From Martelella limonii (GTDB lineage: Bacteria; Pseudomonadota; Alphaproteobacteria; Rhizobiales; Rhizobiaceae), in NCBI RefSeq assembly GCF_013344475.1, contig NZ_JABUOU010000001.1, positions 1 through 64,000 of the forward strand: DNA of 64,000 nt. Reading direction: 5' to 3'. Numbering within the stretch: position 1 is the stretch's first letter; each line of letters starts with the position of its first letter. Under the pieces are notes generated by a model. The model worked only from the letters and a program-made list of their open reading frames with translations. It did no database searches and was not told the DNA's origin. This document shows positions 18,873 through 28,142 of this stretch, in pieces. The position numbers were made by a program, and so were the translations under genes.

Positions 18873-20018
18873 TCAGCCGTGGTGCTGGTGGTGATTTTCG
18901 TGTTCTTCATGATGCGCGTGCATCCCGCCGCCCTTCAGTCCCTTCCAGAAAAGCCAGGCTGCGGGCACGGCAAATGCAAGGTTGAGCCAGAAGGTGTAGT
19001 CGATACTGAAGCTTGTGAGTTCGCGCTGAATGTCGATCGATTGCTCCGGCACGAGAGAGAACACCGTGAACAGGCCATCCATGAAAACGGCGGCGAGCAC
19101 CATGGTGACGTAGAGCACCAGACCGATATAGGCGGCCATCTTCCATCCGAAATAGCGCCGATAGGCATCGAGCAGCGGCAGGATGATGAGGTCGGCATAG
19201 AGGAAGGCCAGCACGCCGCCAAACGAGGCGCCACTTGAAAACAGCACGGCAGCCAGCGGCACGTTGCCGATCGAGCAGACGAAAGTGAACATTGCTATCA
19301 GGGGGCCGATCAGCGCATTGACCGGAACCCGGATCCATTCCGAAGCATCGGTCAGGAACAGGGCCTGCCAGACGCTGTCGGAGACGAACACCGCCAGGAA
19401 ACCGCCAATCAGAAACCCGATCGTGAGATCCTTCCAGAGCATCGACCATTCCATCACGAAATTCTGCGCGATTCGCTCGAGCGCCTGCGGATCCTTCAGC
19501 CGGTCGCGCCATGTCTCACCTTCGAGCGTCATGGCACCGTGGTCATGGCCGTGGCCTTCTTCCTCGTGCGTTCGCGCGTCCTCGACAAGTTTTTTGGGAT
19601 AGGTCAGCTTCACGGCGATGCTCATCAGGGCAATCAGCACCAGTCCGCCGATCCATTCCGCCGCCATGAATTGCCATCCGAGGATCAGGAACAGGATGAT
19701 GCCGAGCTCGATGACGAGATTGGTGGAAGCGAACAGGAAGGCAAGCGCATTGACCAGCGCCGCGCCCTTCTTGAACAGCGTGCGCATGATTGCGGCCGAG
19801 GCATAGGAGCAGGACGAGCTCGCCGCGCCCGCAGCCGTGGCAAAGGCAATTTCCGTCGCGTTGCCCTTGCCGAGCCTTGCGCGGATGCTCTCTGCGGAAA
19901 ACAGCGATTGCAGGACGGATGAGATCAGGAAGCCGAGCACCAGCGTCCAGCCGGTTTTCCAGGCCATGCCGAAGGCCACCAGCAGCGCCTGACCGATATT
20001 GGAGAGAATGTGTTGCAT
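18873..20018 (-). CDS. DUF318 (YraQ/ArsP-type) permease with histidine-rich segments
   Basis: This 381-aa inner-membrane permease has two blocks of helices separated by a cytoplasmic loop. The motif AAGAASSSCSYASAAIMRTLF and the later FVCSIGNVPLAAVLFSSGAS correspond to the family's two inverted motifs. The central loop (HEEEGHGHDHGAMTLEG) and the extreme C-terminus (HAHHEEHENHHQHHG) are rich in histidine and suggest metal binding. Relatives export organoarsenicals or other compounds, but no ars genes are near. I chose the ATG at 20016-20018 (MQHILSNIGQ); upstream codons look non-coding. A minus-strand terminator follows. Confidence 0.85.
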   Translation of the reverse strand: MQHILSNIGQALLVAFGMAWKTGWTLVLGFLISSVLQSLFSAESIRARLGKGNATEIAFATAAGAASSSCSYASAAIMRTLFKKGAALVNALAFLFASTNLVIELGIILFLILGWQFMAAEWIGGLVLIALMSIAVKLTYPKKLVEDARTHEEEGHGHDHGAMTLEGETWRDRLKDPQALERIAQNFVMEWSMLWKDLTIGFLIGGFLAVFVSDSVWQALFLTDASEWIRVPVNALIGPLIAMFTFVCSIGNVPLAAVLFSSGASFGGVLAFLYADLIILPLLDAYRRYFGWKMAAYIGLVLYVTMVLAAVFMDGLFTVFSLVPEQSIDIQRELTSFSIDYTFWLNLAFAVPAAWLFWKGLKGGGMHAHHEEHENHHQHHG

Positions 20019-20127
20019 GGCGCGCCCCGCGCAATGTGCCGGCCCGCGTTCGGGCGGTATAAAAATCCTGACAAGGAGGTAACGCAAAAGCTGGCGAATT
20101 GTTCTCCCGTTCCGCGATCCAGTTGCT

Positions 20128-21651
20128 TCAGTGTCCCTCCACCGGGCGGGGTGGCTGCATCCTGTAGATCCGGCCCGAGGCTATCGAAAGGACGAGAAGC
20201 GCGACGACGGCCACAAGACAGCATATTGCGAAGCTGAGGCAGAAGGCGTTGCGGGCATCGATGAGCCAGGCTGCGTCCGCAATGCCGAGTTCGCGGGCGC
20301 TGTCGACTGCGCCGGCCAGGGTCTGGCCGGCCTCCTGCGCAGCCTGAGGGGGCAGGGCGGAAAGGTCGGCGGGCGCCATGGCGAAACGGTAGACCAGCGT
20401 CGCGATGCTGCCCAGAATGCCGACGCCGAGGGCGCCGCCGAACTCCGCACAGGTTTCCGACATGGCCGAGGCAACCCCGCCGCGCTCCGGCGGCGCGGAG
20501 CCGATGATCAAGCCGGTGGTCGTGAGGATGACGGGTATGAAACCGAGGCCCATGACGACATTGGCGATCAGCATGCCGGCAAGGCTCTGGTAATAGGCGG
20601 AAACGCCGATCGCGGCGATGCCGAGGGCATTGATCGCCAGTCCCGCGACGACCGTTCTGACCGCGCCGAAGCGATTGGTCACCCGCCAGGCCTGAAGGGA
20701 AAGTATCGTGAAAAACAGTCCCGGCAACGCGCTCCAGAGCGCAGCCTCAAGCGGCGAGAGCCCGAGCACGAGCTGAAAGAACTGGGTCTGAAGCAGGAAC
20801 ACCGAGAACACGAAGAACACGATGCCCATGTTCACCAGGATCGAGACGGTAAAGGCGGGCAGGCGGAACAGTTTGAGGTCGACCAGCGGCTCGGCAAGCC
20901 GCTGCTGCCGTTTTACGAACAGGAAACCGAAGCCGATGCCGGCTGCGATCGGGAGAAGGTAGATGGCATCAAAGCCATGGGCTGCGATCTGCTTCAGCCC
21001 GTAAATCACCGGCAGCACAGTCGCAAGCGACAGGCCCACGCTGACAAGGTCGAGGCGCGGGCTTTCGCCGGAGCGGTATTCCGGAAGCAGGTAGGGGCCG
21101 GATGCGAGTAGCGCCAGCATCACGGGCACATTGATCAGGAATACCGAGCCCCAGTGGAAGAAATGCAGAAGCACGCCGCCGATCAGCGGCCCCACCAGCC
21201 CGCCGAGGGCAAAGGCTGTTCCCCAGACGCCGATGGCGCGGTTACGCTCGCCCTCATCGGGAAACATGTTCATGATCAGCGAGAGCGTCGAGGGCGCAAC
21301 GGTGGCGCCGGCAATTCCGAGTGCCGCCCGCGCGAGAATGAGCGTGCCGGCGGTCGGCGCGAAGGCAGCGAGCACCGAGGTCACGGCAAACGCCCCGGCG
21401 CCGATCAGCAGCAGCTTGCGCCGGCCGATCCTGTCGCCGAGCCCGCCCATCGTCACCAGAAAACCCGCCACCATGAAGCCGTAGATATCGTTCATCCACA
21501 GAAGCTGCGGCGCCGTCGGCTCCAACTCGCGCACGATCGAGGGAATGGCGAGGAACAGCACCGACAGATCCATGGAATAGACGAGGCAGGCGACGGACAG
21601 GACGACAAGTCCCACCCATTCGCGGCGGGTTGCCTTCTTGGCTTCGATCAT
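20128..21651 (-). CDS. MFS drug efflux transporter, DHA2 (14-helix, EmrB/QacA-like) family
   Basis: This 507-aa proton-coupled exporter shows DHA2 motifs: LSVACLVYSMDLSVLFLAIP in helix 1, GGLGDRIGRRKLLLIGAGAF in the helix 2-3 loop, and ARAALGIAGATVAPSTLSLI, which carries motif C-like elements. About 14 hydrophobic segments are present. It resembles SmvA/QacA-type multidrug pumps for quaternary amines and dyes, but the substrate cannot be set from sequence. The start at 21649-21651 (MIEAKKATRREWVGL) is chosen over upstream codons. No regulator is adjacent; the next gene on the strand is a VOC protein 88 bp away. Confidence 0.88.
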   Translation of the reverse strand: MIEAKKATRREWVGLVVLSVACLVYSMDLSVLFLAIPSIVRELEPTAPQLLWMNDIYGFMVAGFLVTMGGLGDRIGRRKLLLIGAGAFAVTSVLAAFAPTAGTLILARAALGIAGATVAPSTLSLIMNMFPDEGERNRAIGVWGTAFALGGLVGPLIGGVLLHFFHWGSVFLINVPVMLALLASGPYLLPEYRSGESPRLDLVSVGLSLATVLPVIYGLKQIAAHGFDAIYLLPIAAGIGFGFLFVKRQQRLAEPLVDLKLFRLPAFTVSILVNMGIVFFVFSVFLLQTQFFQLVLGLSPLEAALWSALPGLFFTILSLQAWRVTNRFGAVRTVVAGLAINALGIAAIGVSAYYQSLAGMLIANVVMGLGFIPVILTTTGLIIGSAPPERGGVASAMSETCAEFGGALGVGILGSIATLVYRFAMAPADLSALPPQAAQEAGQTLAGAVDSARELGIADAAWLIDARNAFCLSFAICCLVAVVALLVLSIASGRIYRMQPPRPVEGH

Positions 21652-21739
21652 GAACGGGGCTCCGGAACGGTGAGGCTGCAGGTCGGCGGAAAATGCGTCG
21701 GGTTTCGATCCGACGCAAGGCAATTCCTGCCGCTTTCCG

Positions 21740-22516
21740 TTACCGCGTCATCGAGACAAGGCTGAAGTATGCGCCCTGCGGATCGAGGCAGTTGGCGACG
21801 ACCGCGCCATCCGGCACGTCCATCGGCCCGTTCAGCAATTGTCCGCCGCCGGCCTTGACCCTTTCGATGGCAGCGCCCAGCCCGTCGACCTGGATGTAAT
21901 AGCCCCAGGCCGAAACCGGCATGTCGTCCGGCTTGTTCATCATCCCGCCAAGGTCTTCGCCGCCTGCCGAAAACAGGTGATATTTGCCCATCGGGCCCAT
22001 ATCCATTGCATTGGTTTCGCTCCAGCCGAAAACCTTGCCGTAGAACGCGATGGCCGCGGGCGCGTCGGAGGTGTAGAGCTCGCGCCAGGCAAAGGTGCCG
22101 GTCGTGCCGGTCGGCGGAAACTCCGGCATGCCGCCTTCGGGCGGGATCGGCTTGAATATGCTGATCGCGGCGCCCTGCGGGTCTTTCAGCACGGCAAACC
22201 GGCCGACGCACGGAATGTCGTGCGGCTCCAACAGAACCGATCCGCCTTCGGCTTTAAAGTCGGCAACCTTCGCGTCGACATCATCGCTATAGACATAGCC
22301 CATCCAGTGCGGCGGGACGTTTTCGGCGCGCATTTCCTCGGTCAACGACATCATGCCGCTCACATGGGTCTTGTGGCCCTCGATGCCGAGCAGGATGTAG
22401 GTCATGTCGGGGTGACCCGCATCCTCCGCGCGCCAGCCGATCACGCTCTGGTAAAAGGCCTTCGCCGCGTCGAGATCGGTTGTTACCAGATCGTACCAGA
22501 CAAATTCGTTTTTCAT
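21740..22516 (-). CDS. Two-domain VOC family protein
   Basis: This 258-aa protein has two tandem VOC domains: residues 1-120, starting FVWYDLVTTDLDAAKAFYQ, and residues 130-258, starting FAWRELYTSDAPAAIAFYGK. The repeated D-aA-AFY pattern and the C-terminal DPQGAYFSLV motif mark each domain. Relatives include hydroxylase- and glyoxalase-like proteins of unknown substrate. A ribosome site (GAGGAGAGA) precedes the ATG at 22514-22516. The promoter region carries a perfect palindrome at 22566-22577, a candidate operator. Confidence 0.87.
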   Translation of the reverse strand: MKNEFVWYDLVTTDLDAAKAFYQSVIGWRAEDAGHPDMTYILLGIEGHKTHVSGMMSLTEEMRAENVPPHWMGYVYSDDVDAKVADFKAEGGSVLLEPHDIPCVGRFAVLKDPQGAAISIFKPIPPEGGMPEFPPTGTTGTFAWRELYTSDAPAAIAFYGKVFGWSETNAMDMGPMGKYHLFSAGGEDLGGMMNKPDDMPVSAWGYYIQVDGLGAAIERVKAGGGQLLNGPMDVPDGAVVANCLDPQGAYFSLVSMTR

Positions 22517-22859
22517 GCTCTCTCCTCGCAAAGGAACCGGAACGCTCCCCGGTTCATGAATAATAAGTTGATATCAACCTAAATAAGGGCGGTCAATCCC
22601 TTTGTCGTTCCGCTTTGCTTCGATCTTCATCCGCATTTTATGCCGTCTTGATGACAGGCACGCTTCCGATCTGATTGCCATTGCCCAGAACACGCGCTAG
22701 ATTTTCAATTGCTGCCTTCCGCGCCGATGGCGTCGTGCGCTCAGGGGAGGCCGCATAACCCAAGACTAAGTCCTGCACGCCCGGACGTTTGAGCGTTTTA
22801 AATGACGCTTGACCGGGCAGGGCGTTCCCGTCCGGTTCAACGGATGAGGATGTCTGCCC
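22517..22859. other. Divergent intergenic region with imperfect hairpin
   Basis: This gap of 343 bp lies between the two-domain VOC gene and the creatinase gene. Besides the palindrome at 22566-22577 it holds an imperfect hairpin: GCCCGG at 22779-22784 pairs with CCGGGC at 22812-22817, with an inner AGCGT/ACGCT stem. This lies about 45 bp before the creatinase start and could be part of its leader. No gene is seen. Confidence 0.45.
22566..22577. promoter_or_regulatory. Palindrome GTTGATATCAAC upstream of the VOC gene
   Basis: A perfect 12-bp palindrome sits 50-61 bp upstream of the start codon in an AT-rich patch. The position and symmetry fit an operator for a dimeric repressor; ArsR-type regulators often control VOC genes. 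No regulator gene is adjacent. Confidence 0.5.
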
Positions 22860-24071
22860 ATGACCAGCCTGCGCCCGGAGAATTTCGTTTGCGAGAATGG
22901 CGAGAAGGCTCCCCTGCCTTTCAGCCAGTCAGAATATGACCGCCGCCTGTCGCTTCTGCGCGCGGCCATGGAAACGCGCGGCATCACGGCCGTGCTTTTT
23001 ACCTCCATGCATAATATCGCCTATTATTCCGGCTTCCTCTATTGCGCCTTCGGCCGTCCGTTCGGCTGCGTGGTGACGGCGGAGCGCTGCACCACGATTT
23101 CCGCCAATATCGATGCCGGCCAGCCATGGCGGCGCAGCCACGGCGACAACATCATCTATACCGACTGGAAGCGCGACAATTTCTGGCGCACGGCCGCCGG
23201 TTTGCTTTCGGGCCATGCCACGGTCGGCATCGAGGCCGATCACATGACGCTTGCCGCGCGCAAGGCGCTTGATGCCAATCTCGGCGCGGAGATCACGGAT
23301 ATTGCTCAAGATGTGATGGCGCTGCGCATGGTCAAATCGGAAGAAGAGATCGCGCTGATCCGGGAGGGCGCGCGGATTGCCGATATCGGCGGCGCGGCGA
23401 TCCATGCGGCCATCGCCGCAGGGGAGCGCGAGATCGACATCGCCATGGCCGGGCGCAACGCCATGGAGCTTGCCATCGCCGAGGCCTTTCCGGGCGCGGA
23501 ATATCGCGACACCTGGGTCTGGTTCCAGTCCGGTCTCAATACCGATGGCGCGCATAATCCGGTCACGGCGCGGCGGCTGGAAAAGGGCGACATTCTCAGC
23601 CTCAACACCTTCCCCATGATCTCCGGTTATTACACTGCGCTGGAACGCACGCTGTTTCTGGGCGAGCCGGATGCCGCCGCGCTGAAACTCTGGGAGATCA
23701 ATGTCGCCGCCCACGAACTCGGCATGTCGCTGATCCGCCCCGGCGTTTCCTGTGCAGCGATCTGCGCGGAGATAAACCGGTTCTTCGCGGATGAGGGCGT
23801 GCTGCAATACCGCTCCTTCGGCTACGGTCACTCCTTCGGCCTGCTCAGCCATTACTACGGTCGCGAAGCGGGCCTCGAACTGCGCGAAGATATCGAAACG
23901 GTGCTTGCGCCCGGCATGGTGATCTCGATGGAGCCGATGCTGTTCGTGCCGGAGGGGACGCCCGGTGCCGGCGGCTACCGCGAGCACGACATCCTGGTCG
24001 TGGGCGCGGATGGGGCCGAGGATATCACCGGTTTCCCCTATGGCCCGGAACACAACATCATCGCCCCCTGA
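22860..24071 (+). CDS. Creatinase (creatine amidinohydrolase)
   Basis: Creatinase (EC 3.5.3.3) hydrolyses creatine to sarcosine and urea. The protein is 403 aa, the same length as the Pseudomonas putida enzyme, and has the two-domain pita-bread (M24) layout. The catalytic residues known from that enzyme fall at identical positions: His232 in NTDGAHNPVT, Glu262 in TALERTLFL and Glu358 in ISMEPM. The blocks CAFGRPFG, ISANIDAGQPWRR, DTWVWFQSGLNTDGAHNP and FGYGHSFGLLSHYYGREAGL are nearly unchanged from creatinase. The Asp-Asp metal pair of aminopeptidases is missing, as expected for this non-metal enzyme. No creatininase, sarcosine oxidase or urease gene is adjacent. Confidence 0.93.
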   Translation: MTSLRPENFVCENGEKAPLPFSQSEYDRRLSLLRAAMETRGITAVLFTSMHNIAYYSGFLYCAFGRPFGCVVTAERCTTISANIDAGQPWRRSHGDNIIYTDWKRDNFWRTAAGLLSGHATVGIEADHMTLAARKALDANLGAEITDIAQDVMALRMVKSEEEIALIREGARIADIGGAAIHAAIAAGEREIDIAMAGRNAMELAIAEAFPGAEYRDTWVWFQSGLNTDGAHNPVTARRLEKGDILSLNTFPMISGYYTALERTLFLGEPDAAALKLWEINVAAHELGMSLIRPGVSCAAICAEINRFFADEGVLQYRSFGYGHSFGLLSHYYGREAGLELREDIETVLAPGMVISMEPMLFVPEGTPGAGGYREHDILVVGADGAEDITGFPYGPEHNIIAP

Positions 24072-24086
24072 TCAGCCGCAATGCCC

Positions 24087-24117
24087 GGAAGGCAGGCGTC
24101 CGAACCGTCTGCCTTCC
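24087..24117. terminator. Hairpin between convergent creatinase and SRPBCC genes
   Basis: A 9-bp stem GGAAGGCAG (24087-24095) / CTGCCTTCC (24109-24117) has a 13-nt loop. It lacks a T-run but sits in the 75-bp gap between the two convergent genes, so transcription end is the likely role. Confidence 0.5.
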
Positions 24118-24146
24118 ATGCCTGTCGGCGTGGAGCGTGTCGGGTT

Positions 24147-24590
24147 CTAAAGAGCGCTCTCGCTGTCAAGAAAAGCGGCGAGGCGCTCCAGATTCTGGTC
24201 GTTGGCGGCCTTCATGAAACGGGCCATGCCGCGATTTTCGTCGGTCGCTTCGAGTTCCATTACCCAGACCATGCGGCTTCCCGCGCCGTTATCCTCGAAC
24301 CGCATTTCCAGGACAAAATCATGAACGGGCAGATGGTGGCGCGCGCGGATCATGCGATTTTCATCGATCGCCAGAAAGGTCCAGTGATTGTCGAATTCAT
24401 TCCCGTCGGATGCGGTCATGACGATCCGCCATGTGCCGCCGGGCGTGAAATCGAAGGCGGGGATCGTGTTCTCGAAGCCGTGCGGCCCCCACCATAGGGC
24501 AAGCTTCTCGGGATTTGCGACCGCTGCGAAAAGGGTGTCGGGCGGGCAGGGGAATGCCCGTTCGGTGATGATTTCCAGCGTTTCAGTCAT
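24147..24590 (-). CDS. SRPBCC/AHSA1-domain protein
   Basis: This 147-aa protein of the START-like fold carries an activator of Hsp90 homologue 1-like domain. It opens with LEIITERAFPCPPDTLFAAV, has the characteristic LALWWGPHGFENTIPAFDFT and ends with a long C-terminal helix (RFMKAANDQNLERLAAFLDS). The fold binds hydrophobic ligands; no specific ligand is known. Such genes are often paired with ArsR regulators, which is not the case here. It is convergent with creatinase and divergent from the MATE pump gene. Confidence 0.86.
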   Translation of the reverse strand: MTETLEIITERAFPCPPDTLFAAVANPEKLALWWGPHGFENTIPAFDFTPGGTWRIVMTASDGNEFDNHWTFLAIDENRMIRARHHLPVHDFVLEMRFEDNGAGSRMVWVMELEATDENRGMARFMKAANDQNLERLAAFLDSESAL

Positions 24591-24809
24591 TCATGGCCTC
24601 CTTCACACGGTTTTGCCGATCCCGGCGCTTCGGTCATTCGTCCTTGTGCCATTCTTTCGGTTAGCTATCGCGATGACTGGCGCCTGTAAATCCGTTGGAA
24701 GATATGACCGCCCGCGAGACTGGCATTTGCCTAAAAAACGAGCTATGGAAAACCGCCACCCGGGCCCCGCTATTGTCTGGCCCCGGTGTGTCAGCTTCTG
24801 GTGAATTTC

Positions 24810-26198
24810 ATGTCTGTCGCAATGCCTACTGCGAAAGCAGCCGGCCATTCGTGGGGCTCGCATCTGCGGGAAACCCTCTCCCTCGGTATTCCTCTCATCG
24901 GCGCACAACTTGCCCAGCAGGGGATCAATGCCACCGATATCTTCATTCTCGGTCAGTTGAGCGCGCTCGATCTCGCAGCTGCGGTTCTAGCAACCCAGTA
25001 TTATTTCACGATCTTCATTTTCGGGGTCGGTCTTGCGATCGCCGTCATGCCCATGGTCGCGCAGGCCTATGGCCGTGGCGATGAGGTCGCGGTGCGGCGG
25101 TCCATGCGGATGGGCATGTGGGCCGCGATCATCTACAGCGTCCTGGTTCAGCCCCTGTTCCTGTGGTCCTCGCCGATCCTGCTTTCGCTCGGGCAGGAGC
25201 CCGACGTCGCGGCCAAGGCGGCACAATATCTCCATGTCGTCGGCTTTGCGATCTTTCCGGCACTCCTGTTTCAGGTCCTGCGTTCGCTGGTAAGCGCCAC
25301 CGGCCGGGCACGGGTGGTCCTGCTTGTCGCGGTGCTGATGCTGGTCGTCAATGCCGTGGTCGCCTATGCGCTGGTGCTTGGCGGGCTGGGTCTGCCGCAG
25401 CTGGGCATTCGCGGCGCGGCGCTTGCGACCTTCGTCGGCCAGATGACGGGTCTGCTCTACCTGGTTGCCTATATCGGCCGGGATACGATGCTCGCCCGTT
25501 ATCAGCTCTTCGTCCGGTTCTGGAAGCCCGACTGGCATGCCTTGCGCGAGGTGGTGCTGCTCGGCCTGCCGATCGGCATTTCCGTTCTTGCGGAAGTCTC
25601 GATGTTTACCGTTTCGTCGGTGATGATGGGGCAATTGGGCACAATCCCGCTTGCCGCGCACGGCATCGTGCTGCAGCTGGCTGCCATCGCCTTCATGGTT
25701 CCGCTCGGGCTTTCCCAGGCGGCAACCGTGCGCGTCGGCATTTTCCACGGCGCCGGCGACAGGGCCAATGTCATCCGGGCCTCGATCACGGTGATGGCGA
25801 TCGCAATCTGCTTTGCCGCCTCGAGCGGGCTGACCTTCGCGCTCTTTCCTGCCGCGCTGATCTCGCTGTTCATGGATACCGGGTTGCCGAACGCGTCTGA
25901 GGTGCTTGCCTATGCCATGCCGCTCGTCTTCGTCGCGGCACTGTTTCAGCTTCTTGATTCCGGACAGGTCACGATCAGCGGACTGTTGCGTGGTCTGAAG
26001 GATACCCGCACGCCCATGGTTCTGGTGCTGATTGCCTACTGGATCGTCGGCCTGCCGCTCGCCTGGCTGATGGCGTTTCCGTTCGGGCTTGGAGGGGTCG
26101 GGATATGGATCGGCTTCATGCTGGGGCTCGGGGCTGCGGCCGTCATGCTGTCGCTGCGTTTCCGTCAGCTGCTGCGCGCCGGACGGGCGCCCGCTTAA
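24810..26198 (+). CDS. MATE-family efflux transporter (NorM-like)
   Basis: This 462-aa protein has twelve helices in two halves. MATE signatures include LGIPLIGAQLAQQGINATDI in helix 1, VGLAIAVMPMVAQAYGRGD after helix 2, and LGLSQAATVRVGIFHGAGDR in the second half. Members export cationic drugs or metabolites using sodium or proton gradients. The ATG at 24810 is preferred; an in-frame GTG lies 24 bp earlier. It is followed by a strong terminator shared with the convergent fumC. Confidence 0.92.
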   Translation: MSVAMPTAKAAGHSWGSHLRETLSLGIPLIGAQLAQQGINATDIFILGQLSALDLAAAVLATQYYFTIFIFGVGLAIAVMPMVAQAYGRGDEVAVRRSMRMGMWAAIIYSVLVQPLFLWSSPILLSLGQEPDVAAKAAQYLHVVGFAIFPALLFQVLRSLVSATGRARVVLLVAVLMLVVNAVVAYALVLGGLGLPQLGIRGAALATFVGQMTGLLYLVAYIGRDTMLARYQLFVRFWKPDWHALREVVLLGLPIGISVLAEVSMFTVSSVMMGQLGTIPLAAHGIVLQLAAIAFMVPLGLSQAATVRVGIFHGAGDRANVIRASITVMAIAICFAASSGLTFALFPAALISLFMDTGLPNASEVLAYAMPLVFVAALFQLLDSGQVTISGLLRGLKDTRTPMVLVLIAYWIVGLPLAWLMAFPFGLGGVGIWIGFMLGLGAAAVMLSLRFRQLLRAGRAPA

Positions 26199-26204
26199 AA
26201 GAGA

Positions 26205-26233
26205 AGCGGCCGTGCCCCGCCGGCACGGCCGCT
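26205..26233. terminator. Bidirectional terminator between MATE gene and fumC
   Basis: A perfect 12-bp stem AGCGGCCGTGCC (26205-26216) / GGCACGGCCGCT (26222-26233) has a 5-nt loop. It lies 7 bp after the MATE stop codon and 26 bp after the convergent fumC stop codon. Confidence 0.8.
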
Positions 26234-26258
26234 CCCTGTTTCAGAAAACTCCGTGTGC

Positions 26259-27650
<1,392 letters not shown>

Positions 27651-28142
27651 CGTCTTTCTACTCCTGGCATTGCCCGATGGGCAGGATCGGTTTTCGACTT
27701 GGCGAAAATTGGCATATGCAATCGCGCGCACCGTGCCGGTCTGTCAATCTTCGCTGCAAACTTATTCGATTAGAATGTCGGATCGGGGTGCATTTTGCTT
27801 TTCCCGGCGCGCTGGCGGCTTGGGGCCGGCGTCTCATCTATCCAGATTCTCCGTTCACGTTTTTGTCAGACGGGAACCGAAGCGGCCTGTTTGCGTTGGA
27901 ATTCCAGACGTTAGCGGCGCGAGGGATCCCCTTTGCAGGCGTCCTCGACTTTAAACCCCTGTTAACAGGGGGGCTGATAATCTGAACCGGAACGGCATTG
28001 GATCTGCAAGCAAACAGGGTGTTGTTTTTTCATAACACAACCGGATGGTTCTGGTGGCGATAGCACAAATGTTATTGGCCGCCACATGAGCGAGCAGTTA
28101 AGGTGCCAATGATGAAATTGACTTGCACAACGGGGTAGAAAA
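27651..28142. other. Divergent intergenic region fumC / L,D-transpeptidase
   Basis: This 492-bp gap lies between divergent genes. It contains the palindrome at 27956-27971 and an AT-richer half near the transpeptidase gene (28020-28142), where its promoter should lie. Open frames crossing the gap have no ribosome site. I see no gene. Confidence 0.5.
27956..27971. promoter_or_regulatory. 16-bp perfect palindrome CCCCTGTTAACAGGGG
   Basis: This perfect inverted repeat lies 172 bp upstream of the L,D-transpeptidase start and about 305 bp upstream of fumC. It could be an operator or form a hairpin. No regulator can be matched to it. Confidence 0.5.

Noticed and set aside
22860-24071. Xaa-Pro aminopeptidase assignment
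   Set aside because: It has the M24 fold, but the metal-ligand residues are missing and the creatinase catalytic residues are at exact positions.
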